Shown here in pieces: positions 47,917-60,510 of a DNA stretch of 64,000 nt. Source of the DNA: Quercus robur (taxonomy: Eukaryota; Streptophyta; Magnoliopsida; Fagales; Fagaceae); assembly GCF_932294415.1 (NCBI RefSeq), contig NC_065536.1:30771354-30835353 (forward strand), read 5' to 3'. Under the pieces are notes generated by a model. That model was not told the origin of the DNA and did no database searches. It worked only from the letters and a program-made list of their open reading frames with translations. Position 1 is the stretch's first letter. Every line of letters begins with the position of its first letter. The position numbers and the translations under genes were made by a program.

Positions 47917-49592
47917 TGGCATGCTAGCAGGGAAGGGACAGTAAACAAACATTGTTGAAATTTTCTTCACCCATCCCAAAGGCATGGGTGAAAATGTAGC
48001 TCAAGGTGATCTTCTTTCTAATACCTGATTAATAAGGCAAAAACCTGATTCTTTTTTCAATGTAAACACATACTGGCTGCTTGTTTTACACTTCCCATAA
48101 AAGTAAAAATTCTAGCTGTACGTTCTTTCAGTAAGCCCTAAACATTCAAACTTGTTCATCTGTTCGTATGCAAGCAATGAGAGGCAGAGGATTACTTCCC
48201 ATAAAAGAAAAAAGAAAAAAAGGCTTTGTTTCTTATGTTCTCATTCTGCGTTACAAAAGATCTTTGATCTCTTCATAGGCAGAGTTAAGTGGTTGCTGTG
48301 CTATGCATCAAAAAAAAAAAGTGGTTGCTGTGCTTAATGTGGGAGCATATATGCTGTAAAATGTCTGTCAGAACGACAAGGACGAGAATGACACGGTTCA
48401 AATATTAAGGACTAAAATGAAACACTAAATTTGTTGGGGATCAGCATGAAACCACCCCAAAAATTCAGGACCAAAAGTATATTCAAGGCTATTTTGGTAA
48501 TCTAAATCATTTACTGTTAACTTTTAAATGTGGTGTTTCAGTGGAAACAAAGCTATCCACACCATCTAGTTTTCTGATGGGGGGCATGCTATCATAGTTC
48601 ATAGTTTTCGTGAATTAATATTCCTGCCAAGGCTGTGCTTGGAAGCAACTTCCTGTTCCATTCCTTGAGGGCAGAAGCTTATGGTGTTTGCAAGTCTAAA
48701 TCTTCATACAGAATCCCCCCACTCACTCTCTCTCAAAGCCTGGTAGTGAGGATTAGTTTTTGGGCTAAAGCATTTTGTTCAGTGGCATTCAAAGCTACCA
48801 TGGAGATTGGTTGATATCCTGTCAAGTGATAAAACTAGTTTTGGGATTCGGAAGTTGCCTAATTAGATGCCAATTAACCCGAGTGTAGTGCAGCTTAATT
48901 TAATGCAACCCCATAATTGCGTATCATCAAGCTACTTGAAACTAGCTTCCTTACCAAAATGTATTAGCTTTTAAGAGTGTCCCTGACACCACTATTTCGC
49001 ACTCATTGTTGAGTCCAAAAAATGATAGACCAATACAAGCTTCTTTTTTACCCCTGACATGGATAGTATCAAAGTAATATGTCCATTCATGCATTATTCA
49101 GTGGCAATAGTTCTTACAATTTCCGGAACAAACACAATGCCAAACTTTCCACTTGATTCCTTTTAGATGTTGGATTATGATGCCCCACCAACCGTTTCAT
49201 CATTCCTCTTCTATCATTCTTTCGGCTAAGTGATAGAACCCTAATCTTTACACACTACCCTCATGGGCATTTGCAGCCTTTAACTTGCACCATATTGAGC
49301 TGCCCTTTGTAGCCACCCAATTTGACCATTACCATTCTTAGCAGAATAGCAGTCGATGCATCAGATTTCATTTCAAATAATTTAGAGTGTAAGTCACCAA
49401 CATCCCCCCTCTTATTACAATCCATATGTGTACGAACTTATTCAAATCATCATGTATTGAGCTGGCAGTAGTAAATCAAGCGAAAAATAGAAGATAGAAA
49501 TACACAACCACAAAATTTGTTCAATGATTCATGAAACAAGACCCAAGAAGACATTTAATTAGCAAATGAGATTAACTTCTTGGTAGACTAAT
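47917..49592. other. SDS 3' flank and intergenic DNA
   Basis: The first few hundred bases are probably the SDS 3' UTR. 48340-49560 has no readable exon. The frame 48152-48337 is incidental. Confidence 0.5.
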
Positions 49593-49710
49593 GGTCCGTT
49601 TGGATTGAGGGAGAGGGAGGGGAAGTAGAGTATAGTTAGCTGGAAATTAGCCTAGTTTTCAGACAACTATACTCTACTTTTCCTCCCTCCCCCCTCTAAC
49701 CAAACAGGAC
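49593..49710. mobile_element. Palindromic fold-back MITE
   Basis: GGTCCGTTTGG...GAGGGGAAGTAGAGTATAGTT at the left mirrors AACTATACTCTACTTTTCCTC...CCAAACAGGAC at the right. The arms are about 45 bp with a short centre. No clear target duplication. Confidence 0.75.
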
Positions 49711-50021
49711 ATAAGAGAATTTGGAAGGAAAAAAACCTAGAAGCAATATATACCATAAAGGAATCGTTTACTTAAGCAAAATCAACATTCTAGTTGGAAA
49801 AATTATAAATAAATTCATTACCAGGAACAACACACAATTCTATAGCTAAATGGAGGACAGTAGCATTTCAATATTTCAGCTGACAAAGGAGGTTACTTCA
49901 TATAAACCAAAAGAACAAAAATTTCTATTTCAAAATGAAATTTATGATGGAAGTAGTCTAAGACTGCTATCCACTAGACTTAAGAGCAACTCCTTTCAAA
50001 GGCAGTTGTACATTTCTTACC

Positions 50022-50061
<40 letters not shown>

Positions 50062-50263
50062 TTTTGAGTTAATTTCTTACCTATATTTGAGTTCAATGGA
50101 GATGTAAGGAGCAAGCCACAAAATTTAAATTCACTAGAGCAATTAACATGACCCACCATTGTACAACAGGCAATCTATGTCACTGAATCTTTGTACTGAA
50201 GCATATCACACAGCAAATTGAAAAGTAATCCAAATGTATTGGAGAAAGGAAAATCCAAAGCAG
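49711..50263. other. 3' flank of the BPA1-like gene
   Basis: Includes a TA tract and T run at about 50022-50065. 50100-50263 is probably the 3' UTR of the minus-strand gene. The frame 49850-50107 is incidental. Confidence 0.5.
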
Positions 50264-53200
50264 TTATATCATTCCAAGCTTACTATCATAAGCTGAATTG
50301 AGCGGAACCATTGGAGGCTCTGCTGTGGAAGACCCGTCAAGATGCATCTGTGCAAAATCATTGATGATCCCTGTCCTTTGCCTATAAATTATCTCATTTT
50401 TTTCCTCCTCAGCCTTATCGACCTTCTCCTTGGTCATCATAGTTACATCCTCAGCTGCCTTTGTAACTGCACCAAATGCACTTGAAATCCAAGAAGCTCC
50501 AGTTAATAAATAATGATTGTTTACAATAGCAGATCCTGCTCCGCTTGCCTTCTGTTCAGCAGCAGCAAAAGCAGATTTTGTCTTCTCAGACACATGGAAC
50601 CACTCATCCATCTCTCTCACCTTTTCATTGACTATTGTGGTTCCAATGCTTAGCTTCTCACTCAGGCCAATTTTACGGTCAATGGAAGCAACTGTGGCAG
50701 AGGCATTTGATGTCAAGTGATGTCGTTCATCAAGGGCTTTAGTCTTGTTAATTGCGTCCTTTCCCAAGACAAAACCCTTAGCAAGCATGGTGCTCACCAC
50801 ATCTTCAGCCTTCTTAACAGCAGAGCCAGTAGCAGCTGGCTTTTTCTCCTTTCAAGAAGAATATATAGAAAGTTCAGAAAGAAGGAATTGCCTTTGGAAA
50901 ACCTTTTTTTTTGGGGGGGAGAGAGAAGAAGTTACTTCATATAAATCCACACATATGCAGCATTAATTTTAAATTTCACCCAAAGAAGGAAAGAAAGAGA
51001 GAAATATCTCATCTGAAGTGTTCCAGACAGAGAAACACAGCAGTCAAGCAAAGCAAACCAGATTCAGTGTAACTTCACATAGTCACTCTCTTTTGAAGAT
51101 GGTTAGAACTTAGAACACCACTAGGCCGCAAATGTGGTGGTTCAATATACACTCTGTCAAGTTCATAATTTTCGTTTATTGTCTAAATTAATATTTATTG
51201 CAATGCAATAAGTATTTACTGATAGAAAAACCATTTCACATTTTAGAGATTAGACACGTGTGAATGGCCTCTACCAACACTAAAACATCTGAAAGCAAGA
51301 GCCTATACCATATGCATTTAGTTGCTGAAATTTAAATAATAGATGTGTGTGCATGTGTATCATAAATCATATATACTACTTGAAAATATAGAAGTTTAGC
51401 TCATTGCTAATTTTTGCCCTTTAAATATCTGAGATCTAGAATATAACTTCAAGTGTTACTATATATGGCAATCTCCATATGTGACCAAATGATGCACATT
51501 ATTTTATTTCTTTTGGAACTGTAAAGTCTCCAATATTTCATAAGATCTGAAGAAAAATAAATAAAGAATATGAGCCTGAACACCAGAAAAATGGACAAAA
51601 ATTATTCTCCTACTTGCTATTAGCCATATTCCACTAAATTTACACGTCAAGTGTAGCACTGGAGTGGGTAATCATCCTTAATGACGTGAATATAAAGATA
51701 TAATTCTCAACAAGCTATATGATTTACCGGGCTTGGTGGGATTGCTTCAGGGGGCAGCTGGTAATTCTCAACAGGTGTAATGGAGACAGAAAGATCAGCT
51801 ATTGTAGCTCCCTGGGTTGACATGTAAGAAAATTTAGAATAGGTACATATATATTTTTAAAAAGTAAAATATTCAAATGCTATCCAACAAACATAAGAGT
51901 GTTAGGAAGGCATGCACGAATGATGCATCCAAGCTTGCCTTGAGTTGTGGTCAATGCCATCAAGTGAGACCTTGAGGCCCACTCCTTTAGTGCTTCTACT
52001 GCATTAGGCCTGGCCAATGCCTTAAGCTGACTGACTAATGCAGTACTGTGAATGAGTTCTACACAGAGGACTAACACTAAAATTACCCGGTGTTGTAAAT
52101 CTTCAGAGTTTTACTATTTATGATTTTATTTCGTTTCAAATTTTTTGATTTTTAACGATAAGGGATTTTTAGGGCTCATGTATTATCTCAACACCTTCCC
52201 TGGTCTCACATAATTGACTTATGAAACTTTCTGCACAAGTATAAGAACTAATAGTTCAAACACCATTATGGACAGACATACTGATAGGAGTGCTGCTGTA
52301 TCTGCTCCCTGTGAATCCTTGAAGGTAACATAGGCAAGCCAGGTCTTATCAGTTTCGCTGCCAAGAGTATAACCAAACTTTTTTCAGAATGACTTTTCTG
52401 ACAACTCTAATGTACATATAATTCAAACATATTGACCTTTGCATTTCGACATAGTGAATATCACCCGAAAATGAAAAGAATTCTCTGATATCCCTCTCAG
52501 AAGCAGCTAGTGAAATGTTGCTAACCTTAACCGTTCTTATCTGTAAGGTGTAAAAAAAGAAATAAATCTGGTTACTTTTTCACCGAGGGACTGATGCATC
52601 AAAACAAAACTTTATGGTCATGTACATTGAATTAAGTTGAATGCTTGAATGCCAGACAAATTTTACAATTGGTTTATGACAAAAAAAATCTTTTTAAGTC
52701 CAAGTTCTTGACTGATAACCTGACAAGTTGTTAGTGAAACTAACAAATAGGTAGATAAGTGATTGAATTGAAACCAGACTTTCACTTTAAAAAATTACCA
52801 ACTCTCATTCACAACCTCAAAGAGACCTCATATGAATATGAAGGCATAGTTCTTATAATTATTGGTGGTGCTACTGCTAGTACCAATACTATTCTTGCTG
52901 ATGCTGAAAAGTTCCAAAAGAAAATACATGCATTCAAAAATCCAAATATAAAAGCAGGATTTTCACAACTAATATCCAGATCATGAATAAAATTCTACTG
53001 TTAATAGCAGTAGCTAGTGTTATGCCTAATTTATTTTTACCATCACATCTGAAACATTGATTATCCAGTTTGGTGTCGTGGATGATTGGGGACTTGTTTC
53101 AATCCCCTGATCAGTATGGTCCTTTGGGACCTGCACAAAAAATCTACATAAGGTACTTTTCAAGGTTAGAGGTAAAACGGAAAGCTTTATAAGCAACAAT

Positions 53201-54142
53201 AAGCAAGAAGCATAATACAAATTAAGTCATACAAGGACAGAGTAGAAATCAGTTATAAAGAAAAGGAACATATGCAAGACAGGATAGACTACAGAGGATA
53301 AGAGAAGTTGGCAAAAACGTATACTGAATTAATTGAAAATTCATAAGGGAGTGATATGATGGAGCCATGCTATATCATTGGATGCTAAAATGCATCACTG
53401 GGACAATAACGAGTATGGTAAATATTCAATTCAATTTAATCCGATTTGTGGAGCCTAAAGCTCATGTTCAAAATTCACAACAACTTAGTGAAGAAATTAG
53501 TGTACACGAGATGATAACTAGTAATTATTCAGTACTTTGAAAGCAATACTCCCTACTCACACACACATAACAATGGATCAGCAAATTATATTTACAATTC
53601 CACCTCATTATTCATGTGAGAGGAGGTAGCATTGCTCTAGTAATATATACTAAAGAATTTTCCACAATAAAACACAAGCAATATCTCTTAGTCACAAAGC
53701 TATAAAGAGCAATACAAAAGAAACATACATTCTAATTTCATTTCTTCCCTTGAATTAAGGTCCTATTGTTTAGTTCAACGTTCATGTAATTAAAACCAAG
53801 TACATTTGAATAGTCTAACCTATTGGTCCGATCATTCATATTCCGATTCCATGTTTGCTTGCCTACTTGGCACTTGCTAAGAAAATTAAGGACAGAAAAA
53901 TTTTATTAAAAATAAAAATAAAAAAGAAAAAGAAAAAGAAAGAAGAACAGAGTGTCTAAAGTTACATTTGGTTTGTCTCTTAGACATAATCAAGCATAGA
54001 AAGAAATCTTAGACATTGGCATCAAACACAAAACAAATCTATCAACCAAAATGGTAATGAGCTACAAATCATGATGGATCTGACTAAGACCCAAATATTA
54101 CTAAAATTATATGACACAAAAAACACGTAAACTCACCGACAT
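50264..54142 (-). CDS. BPA1-like RRM protein (binding partner of ACD11)
   Basis: Minus-strand exons: 54142-54137 (Met-Ser only), 53130-53041 (90 nt, probably optional), 52540-52437, 52357-52282, 51811-51728 and 50848-50264. All junctions are GT-AG with matching phases. The product is 284 residues without exon 2, or 314 with it. The RRM covers the start: RNP2-like TVKVSNIS, EFFSFSGDI, and RNP1-like KTWLAYVTF. GATIADLSVSITPVENYQLP follows. The C-terminal ~190 residues are Ala/Lys-rich and helical, typical of the BPA1/BPL family (VSTMLAKGFVLGKDA, DEWFHVSEKTKSAFAAAEQK). In Arabidopsis these proteins bind the sphingolipid transfer protein ACD11 and restrain cell death. Skipping exon 2 gives the start MSIRTVKVSN usual in the family, so that is my main form. 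Confidence 0.87.
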
Positions 54143-54445
54143 TTCAAGATTGTGATAACAGTAGCCAAAAAAAGGGACCTCCGGTGGGAGAGAGGAGAAC
54201 GTAGAAGAAGTGATCTGATAAGCTTCAATGTTACGGAATCCTAGTAGAAGAAAGCATTTGATTTGAGATTGTGTTTTTTGTGTTTGTGTATTTGTTTTTT
54301 TCTATTATTATTATATTTTATGAGTTCGCGCGCTAATCACGAGAGATTTTCTGTCTGGGTTGATCGTGCTTGGATGGTATGGATTGTTCCACCAACAAGA
54401 GTGGCCTAATACTATATATTACCTTATTAAACTAGTAGTATTTTT

Positions 54446-54480
<35 letters not shown>

Positions 54481-55786
54481 TGATGATCATTACACTATAT
54501 ATATAAATTACATATTTTTCACTCTAAATTATATATATTTTTACAATTTACTCCATAAACTATTGAAAGGCAGGAACAAACCCTTAAAAATTATAACTTT
54601 GTAATACCTAATTCTCATCTGTTTTGAGATCAAGTTTATCTAAACGTAGCATTAAAAAAATAATCTACTCATCCCTCCAAAACATTTGGTTGAGGGTAAA
54701 TTGGTTTTTTAACGCTACATTTTGTTAGACTTAATAGAGAAAGTGATGGGAAGGAGTAAAGTGTTGTTATACAGGTTTTAGTTTGAGTGATCAATGGTGC
54801 ATTCTTTTAGTTTGGGGGTAAGTGTAAAATGTGGTATAGTTTAGGGAGGAAAAAAAATTTAATTTTCTTTTTTATTTTTCCTTTAAACTTTCAAAATATT
54901 ATGAGCTATATCAAACGAAAGTGATTCATAATCCCAAGTCTTTATAAACTTTATACAACTTTACCATCTTGCCATCATTTGGCTTTTAGTTCACGGAATC
55001 TTGTCATGATTAGAGACTAATATCTATCACTTTCTGTTTAATGTGATGACATGACATTTACCATATTTGATCAAAATTAAATTAAGTTTTTTTTTTTTTT
55101 TTTGAGAAACCAATAATTAAGTTAGAGAATTAGAGTTTCGGCTTTGTATTATTTTCTATATTTTTCTGAGAAATTGTAATTTTATTTTAACTATGATGTA
55201 ATTGCAATGTTTCCATTAAATTACTAAAATAAGTAATATATCCCCCTTAGTACTCGGTAATTAAAAAATTGTCGGTAACAAGTACTTTGTCCTTTCGATC
55301 CTTGCCATTAGGATTTCCACCAAATTTAACATATGGATATGTCTTTTTGAAAAAAACAAACAGGGCATACAGAAACTTTAATAGTAAGGATCAGATGCTT
55401 AATTATTATATACAGTATATCAATTATTAATAGAGAAGATTGTTTGGTTTAGAAAGTTAAGGAGCAATTATCACAGCACCATAGTTTAAGGGTAAAGTGT
55501 AATTAACCTACATTTTTAATGTTTTTTTTTCTTGTCCAAAATTTTCATATGGATTTCTTGTTTAGAAGTAAATATAATTGTTATTTGACAAGAAACTTTC
55601 CCAATTAAGCTAATTTGAACACACAAAAAATCAATTAGTGTCATAGTCTAATAAAAAAAAAAATCATTATGGAATAGACACTAGCTAAAATTCTGTATTA
55701 TTTATTAAAAAAATATAATTGTTATTTGAATTAATGAAAAATTTATTGCTCTGTGCCCGTAATTGTATTTCTAATTAGAAAAATAT

Positions 55787-55854
<68 letters not shown>

Positions 55855-57520
55855 CTTTCCATTGATGTCATGGTACTACAAAGGTTTTGTATGTGCTCAG
55901 AATCAATCAAGTTGCACTTATTATGTGAAAGAAGGCATCCCATGAATCTTACTACATGTATCTTCTTTCCCCTCATAGTATACCTACATATATTTGATTT
56001 ATGAGATAATTATTATGAAAGGATGGATGCAGATATCACAGCAACAAGGCAAAAGAATAGCTATGTACAATTGTGCGATTATGGCTTGTGGCTTCTTATT
56101 GTTAAAAAATAAGCTACAAGTTGTCGTGCGATTATGCTTTTTTGTTTTATGATTTAGAAGTTAGAAGTTAGAACCTCACTAAGTGATGGTCTTTTGTATC
56201 CATCCCCGAAAAGCAAACTCCGGATATAAAATCTTGCCTGCAAAAATTGTGTACCAATTGTGCGATTATGCATGTTCAATGAATTGCCCTTTTTGTGTGT
56301 GTGTGTGCAAATAGGCCCACCCCCTTAAAAAAGAAATGGCAATCTTCTTGTGTTATTTGAATGAGACAATTGTACTACTTCTAAGATGGAGAAGCCACAA
56401 CCGATACCTGTAAACAAAAGAAAGATAAGTAGTTGGGTGGCATCCATATAACAATTGTCTTACTGTAATGCTTCTGATATAATATTTTTCACAATAATTA
56501 AGTTGGCAAGTTTTTATTAATTCTCATTTAAGATTGTCACTAATATTATTTTTTTATTTACCAATTGCAGCATAAAACTTTTAACAATTATAAAATTTTT
56601 TGTGAAATTTTGTATGTCTTTAGATTTATTGATTAAAAATGTTGCTACCATAAATTACTATAAAAAGCTTACAGATTATGGTAAGAATATAATAAGTACC
56701 ACTTAAACTTTTTTTTTTTTAATGATTTGTGATGTCGGTTTTTGTAAAGTTTATGTAATAAAATTGTAGTATGCCTAGCATTAGCTTTCTGAAAATTACC
56801 TAGAGATGGATTAAATTTTTCATCCGACTGACTTCAAATCCCATCCTGCACTTGTGTAATGCTCAATCACTAGTACATGGAACTCTCGAATATACACAAT
56901 AACTAGTGAAACTTGTAAAACAGTGAAGAAGAAGAATTCTTTACTTTGAGATTATATTAGAGATTTTCGTTTTTGAAACAAAATCCAATTAATAGCATTA
57001 CTTCTTCTTCTTTTATTTTTAATTTTTTTTTTCACCCATCTAAGAATGAATCCAATATTGCTAAGCATGTATCTCGTCTAATATTATTTTGTTAATTGTG
57101 ACAGATCGGTCAGTAATTAGATATTGCAATTTTACCCTAAATTACTAATCCAGGGTATCCAAATAAAAGAAAAAAATTAATCCAAGTTTGAGTCGGATTA
57201 TAAATATATCAATAGATCGCTAAATACTATACAATAAAACTCATGAATTTGTTTACTGTAGAATTTCGGCATTAAGTTATCTTTTTGAAGAATAATTAAA
57301 TTAAATAAATAATACATGTCTTTTTAATATAATTATAAAACCTAATACATTGCAAGTAACGTAAGCAAGTGTAATCAAGTTTTAAGCCTAATTTGTTTCC
57401 CATAAAAAAAATAAATAAATAAATTTTAAGCTTTGCCGCCTTTGTGTATTCTTATACTAGCCTGAGTCCGAATCCTATTCCTATTTTAATTAGTACTCCG
57501 TTCTTTTGACGAACAGATTG
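54143..57520. other. Intergenic DNA between BPA1-like and B3 genes
   Basis: 54143-54300 is probably the BPA1-like 5' UTR and promoter. The rest has T runs (about 54450-54479, 55088-55103), decayed transposon-like segments (54530-54870, 56470-56620) and no readable gene. Confidence 0.5.
55791..55852. repeat. (CT)n microsatellite
   Basis: About 30 uninterrupted CT units. Open frames crossing it on either strand only encode Ser-Leu or Arg-Glu repeats and are not genes. Confidence 0.95.
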
Positions 57521-57521
57521 T

Positions 57522-57529
57522 TATAAATA
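57522..57529 (+). promoter_or_regulatory. TATA box of the B3 gene
   Basis: TATAAATA lies 134 nt upstream of the B3 ATG at 57656. The spacing fits a short 5' UTR starting near 57555. Confidence 0.6.
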
Positions 57530-57655
57530 GCACACTTACAAACACAAAGTGTTTGCAGAGCCACAAGTATTATAGTTTCTTGAAAATTTCTTCTTTTAGC
57601 ATTGCAAAAATCCTGAGTTTTATTTTCTTTTCTTGAAGTTGATGAAAAAGAAGAG

Positions 57656-58489
57656 ATGATGAGTAAACATACTGATACAAATTTGAGGATCGATTCTCTT
57701 CCCCCAAGCGAAAACAACGATGGGGATAAAGCTATTCTGACGACTGAGGGGGTTTTGAAGAAGTTTTTTTTATTCCACATAGAAAACTCAGCACATAAGC
57801 AAGTATTCGAGCAATCCTTCTCGTCTGTATGTTCGGATCGTGAAGCCAATAAGAGGGTATCCAAGACCATAACACCCAAAAAACCTGATGATAATCACGC
57901 TGTAACAACAACAAAGCCAATGCCAGAGTCCAAACCTACAAGCTCCAAGCGGTGCTTCTATGAAGACAATAAAGAACAAGAAGAAGGAAAGAATAAGAAG
58001 AACAAAAGGAGAGTGAGGGTGCAAGCAGACCCAATAACACCAAAGCTGCCCACAGAGTTCGAACAAAAAGTTAAGGGAGAGCTTAAAGGTTCAGATGTGA
58101 AGCTTGTGATTGAAAAGGAATTGTTTAAGACTGATATGGAGAAACATCAAAATCGGCTTTTAATACCAAGGGCTCAAGTAAATGTTGAGTTTCTTACTGA
58201 GGAGGAAAAAGCGTCTTTGAATGAAAAAAAAGGGAACCATTACGTAGGCATAGAGGTCCCAATGATATACAGGAAGACAAAAGAATTGGAAGCTCCATTG
58301 ATGGAGCCAAGGCTTGACTCATCGACCATTTGGTTGAAGAATTGGAAGTCGGGTAACAAAAACGCATTGGTGTTGGCCTCTCCATGGATAAGAATTGCAT
58401 CTGAAAACGGACTCGAGATTGGCAATATTATACAGCTTTGGTCTTTTAGAGTGAAGCAAGAGCTCCACATGGCCCTCGTTAGGCTATAG
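57656..58489 (+). CDS. B3-domain protein (DUF313-type)
   Basis: Single exon, 277 residues. Residues 1-125 are low-complexity with a basic segment (KNKKNKRRVRVQ), a likely nuclear signal. From about residue 127 there is the PKLP start of the DUF313/B3 family, then EKELFKTDMEKHQNRLLIPR, then EFLTEEEK, and a C-terminal GLEIGNIIQLWSFRV. These fit plant B3 proteins of the At2g31720 / At1g05920 type. They are predicted DNA-binding nuclear proteins whose targets are mostly unknown. Met-Met at the start gives two equal start choices. No stop, frameshift or intron signal suggests damage. It could be a recent single-copy retained member of a large family. No paralogue is seen in this window. Confidence 0.75.
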   Translation: MMSKHTDTNLRIDSLPPSENNDGDKAILTTEGVLKKFFLFHIENSAHKQVFEQSFSSVCSDREANKRVSKTITPKKPDDNHAVTTTKPMPESKPTSSKRCFYEDNKEQEEGKNKKNKRRVRVQADPITPKLPTEFEQKVKGELKGSDVKLVIEKELFKTDMEKHQNRLLIPRAQVNVEFLTEEEKASLNEKKGNHYVGIEVPMIYRKTKELEAPLMEPRLDSSTIWLKNWKSGNKNALVLASPWIRIASENGLEIGNIIQLWSFRVKQELHMALVRL

Positions 58490-58517
58490 AGTTAGTGTTT
58501 TAGTTTTATTGAAGGTC

Positions 58518-58750
58518 AAAATGCAAAACAACCTCAAAAATTTCAAGACTTCATTATAACTCCATGAGATTTTTAAGAAAACTCACCAATTAATTCATGT
58601 TACTATAGTCACGTGATGACTGTATTATTTCCGTCCATGTATAAGAGCTAACAGAAGTTGGTCTTAGGAATCAATTTGATATATATAAAAATCTCAAGGA
58701 ATTATAAGAAAGAATTGATACCTTAAACCTAAACGGGTGGTTTTGCATTT
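58518..58750. mobile_element. MITE-like element in the B3 3' flank
   Basis: AAATGCAAAACAACC at the left mirrors GGTGGTTTTGCATTT at the right with one mismatch. The span is 233 bp with no coding capacity. Target duplication not found. Confidence 0.5.
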
Positions 58751-59012
58751 AGGGTTTATTTTATTTTATTTTAGTTTTAGTTTTTAATAAATTGTATTCT
58801 TCCCCTCAAATAGTATTAATAGGTAAACGGTGACATTGTTCAACTTTGAATTTTGAGAAATTACAACTCCGCCATAGTTTAGTGACGAAATGCAATTAAC
58901 TTAATTTTTTTTCTTTATGCTTTTATTTGTTAACCAAACTTTTCATAGGGATTTTCCTTGTTGTACAAGTAATGAACAAAGAATAAATTAAATGTTATAC
59001 ACTATTTCCCTG

Positions 59013-59199
59013 TTTTGTGAAGATAAAATTTTGAGGAAATAAATTCATTATCACCTATTACTTCTCACTCACAAATCTCAAAAAAAAAAAAAAAAAAAAA
59101 TTCTCTCTCTCTCTCTCTTAGAATTCTTTCATCACTCTCTCGAATTCTCTCTCTCTCACAAATCTCAAAAAAAAAAATTCTCTATCTCTCACTCTCTCA

Positions 59200-59233
<34 letters not shown>

Positions 59234-59617
59234 GAAATTTTCTCATTCTTTCACAAAGGGTCAACTTCTCACTCTCACAAAGAAACTATGTCTCAAACTA
59301 ATACTGAAATTGAAGTTGTCCCACTTCCAGAATGGGAGTACAACATCATCAATTCTGAAGGGGAGTCCGTCAAGGTAACACTGAAAAAGCCTCCTCAAGT
59401 AAATTATATTCTCTCCCCTTTGTTGCAGAAAATTATAGTTTTTTTTTTTTTTCTTAGAACCTATTGCTGAGAACTTATAGTTTTTTTTTTTTTGCTGAGG
59501 ACTATTCTTCTTTCACTTTTTCGTTTCAGTTTGTCTCTTTAAATAAAACTCAAAACTCTATAACTCATCAGTATCTCTAATAATTATGATTTTTTTTTTT
59601 TTGAAAAGAAACTGAAT
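59013..59617 (+). repeat. Duplicated exon-like unit, copy 1
   Basis: Shares sequence with 60511-61123 from TTTTGTGAAGATAAAATTTT to GAAAAGA(A/G)ACTGAA. It includes a CT-rich leader, a start codon at 59288 and 37 codons (to 59398) ending in a GTAAAT splice donor. The predicted peptide (MSQTNTEIEVVPLPEWEYN...) is acidic and unknown to me. It reads like a first exon whose downstream exons are missing. Copy 1 ends exactly where the CACTA-like end begins. Confidence 0.6.
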
Positions 59618-60510
59618 CACTACAATGAAAAAAATTGTTGCAATAACATTAGAATCATTGCAATAGTTTATACGAAGTGTTGCAATAAACTTTGAGGTAA
59701 TAGATTTGTGCTACATAAAAATTTCATTGCAATAAACCTTAAATATTTTAATAACAATTTTGATGTAATAATATATTTGTTGCCGCAATAAACAATTTAC
59801 TTTCAAATATCTTGTTGCAATAGGCTATTCTTTCCCGAATTTTATTACAATAAATTGCAAAGAATTGACAAAAATAATTTGGGTCAAATTATTGCAACGG
59901 TATCTTTATTGTAATAGATAATTGTTTCATATTTTTTATTACAACAGATTGTAAAATAATTGAAGTTAGATAATTACAATTATATATTCATTGCAGCTTC
60001 ATGTTTTTCATTACAATAAATTATAAAATAATTGATATTTTGTTATTGCAATGTTATATTTGTTGCAATAAGTTGTTTCCTTGAAATTTCTATTGTAATA
60101 TATTGCAAAATAATTGGTATCAAGTTATTACAATGGTTTCTTCAATTTAAGTTATTGGATAAAAATTTTGATTTCTTTATTGCAAAAAAATTTCTAAATT
60201 CAATTTAGTATTGAAGTCTCTATTGCAACTGAAATTTATAAATTACTGCAACTAATTATTATTAATGTAATAATTTGCTAGTTACAATCGTAACGACTCA
60301 TAAGTTTTATATATTTTTAAACCTATTTTTCCCCCACTAAACATACCATATTTAACATGTTAACAATATAAAAATATCTTCAAAAAATAAATAAATAAAT
60401 CTACAAAAGACGAAAACCATCAATACTTGTTGAATTTATATTCAACCACGTAAATTCATTATCACAACCATCAAATATACAACTAGTAGAAAAGACAATG
60501 CTTGAGAAAA
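59618..60510. mobile_element. CACTA-like terminal fragment with subterminal repeats
   Basis: Begins CACTACAATGAAAAAAATTG, close to the CACTACAAGAAAAA end of plant CACTA elements. It then carries well over a dozen scattered TTGCAATA / TATTGCAA-type words in both orientations over about 650 bp, as in CACTA subterminal regions. The opposite terminus was not found, so the right edge is set by the second unit copy. Confidence 0.6.

Noticed and set aside
55743-56004. Open frames crossing the CT microsatellite
   Set aside because: They are simple-sequence artefacts encoding dipeptide repeats.
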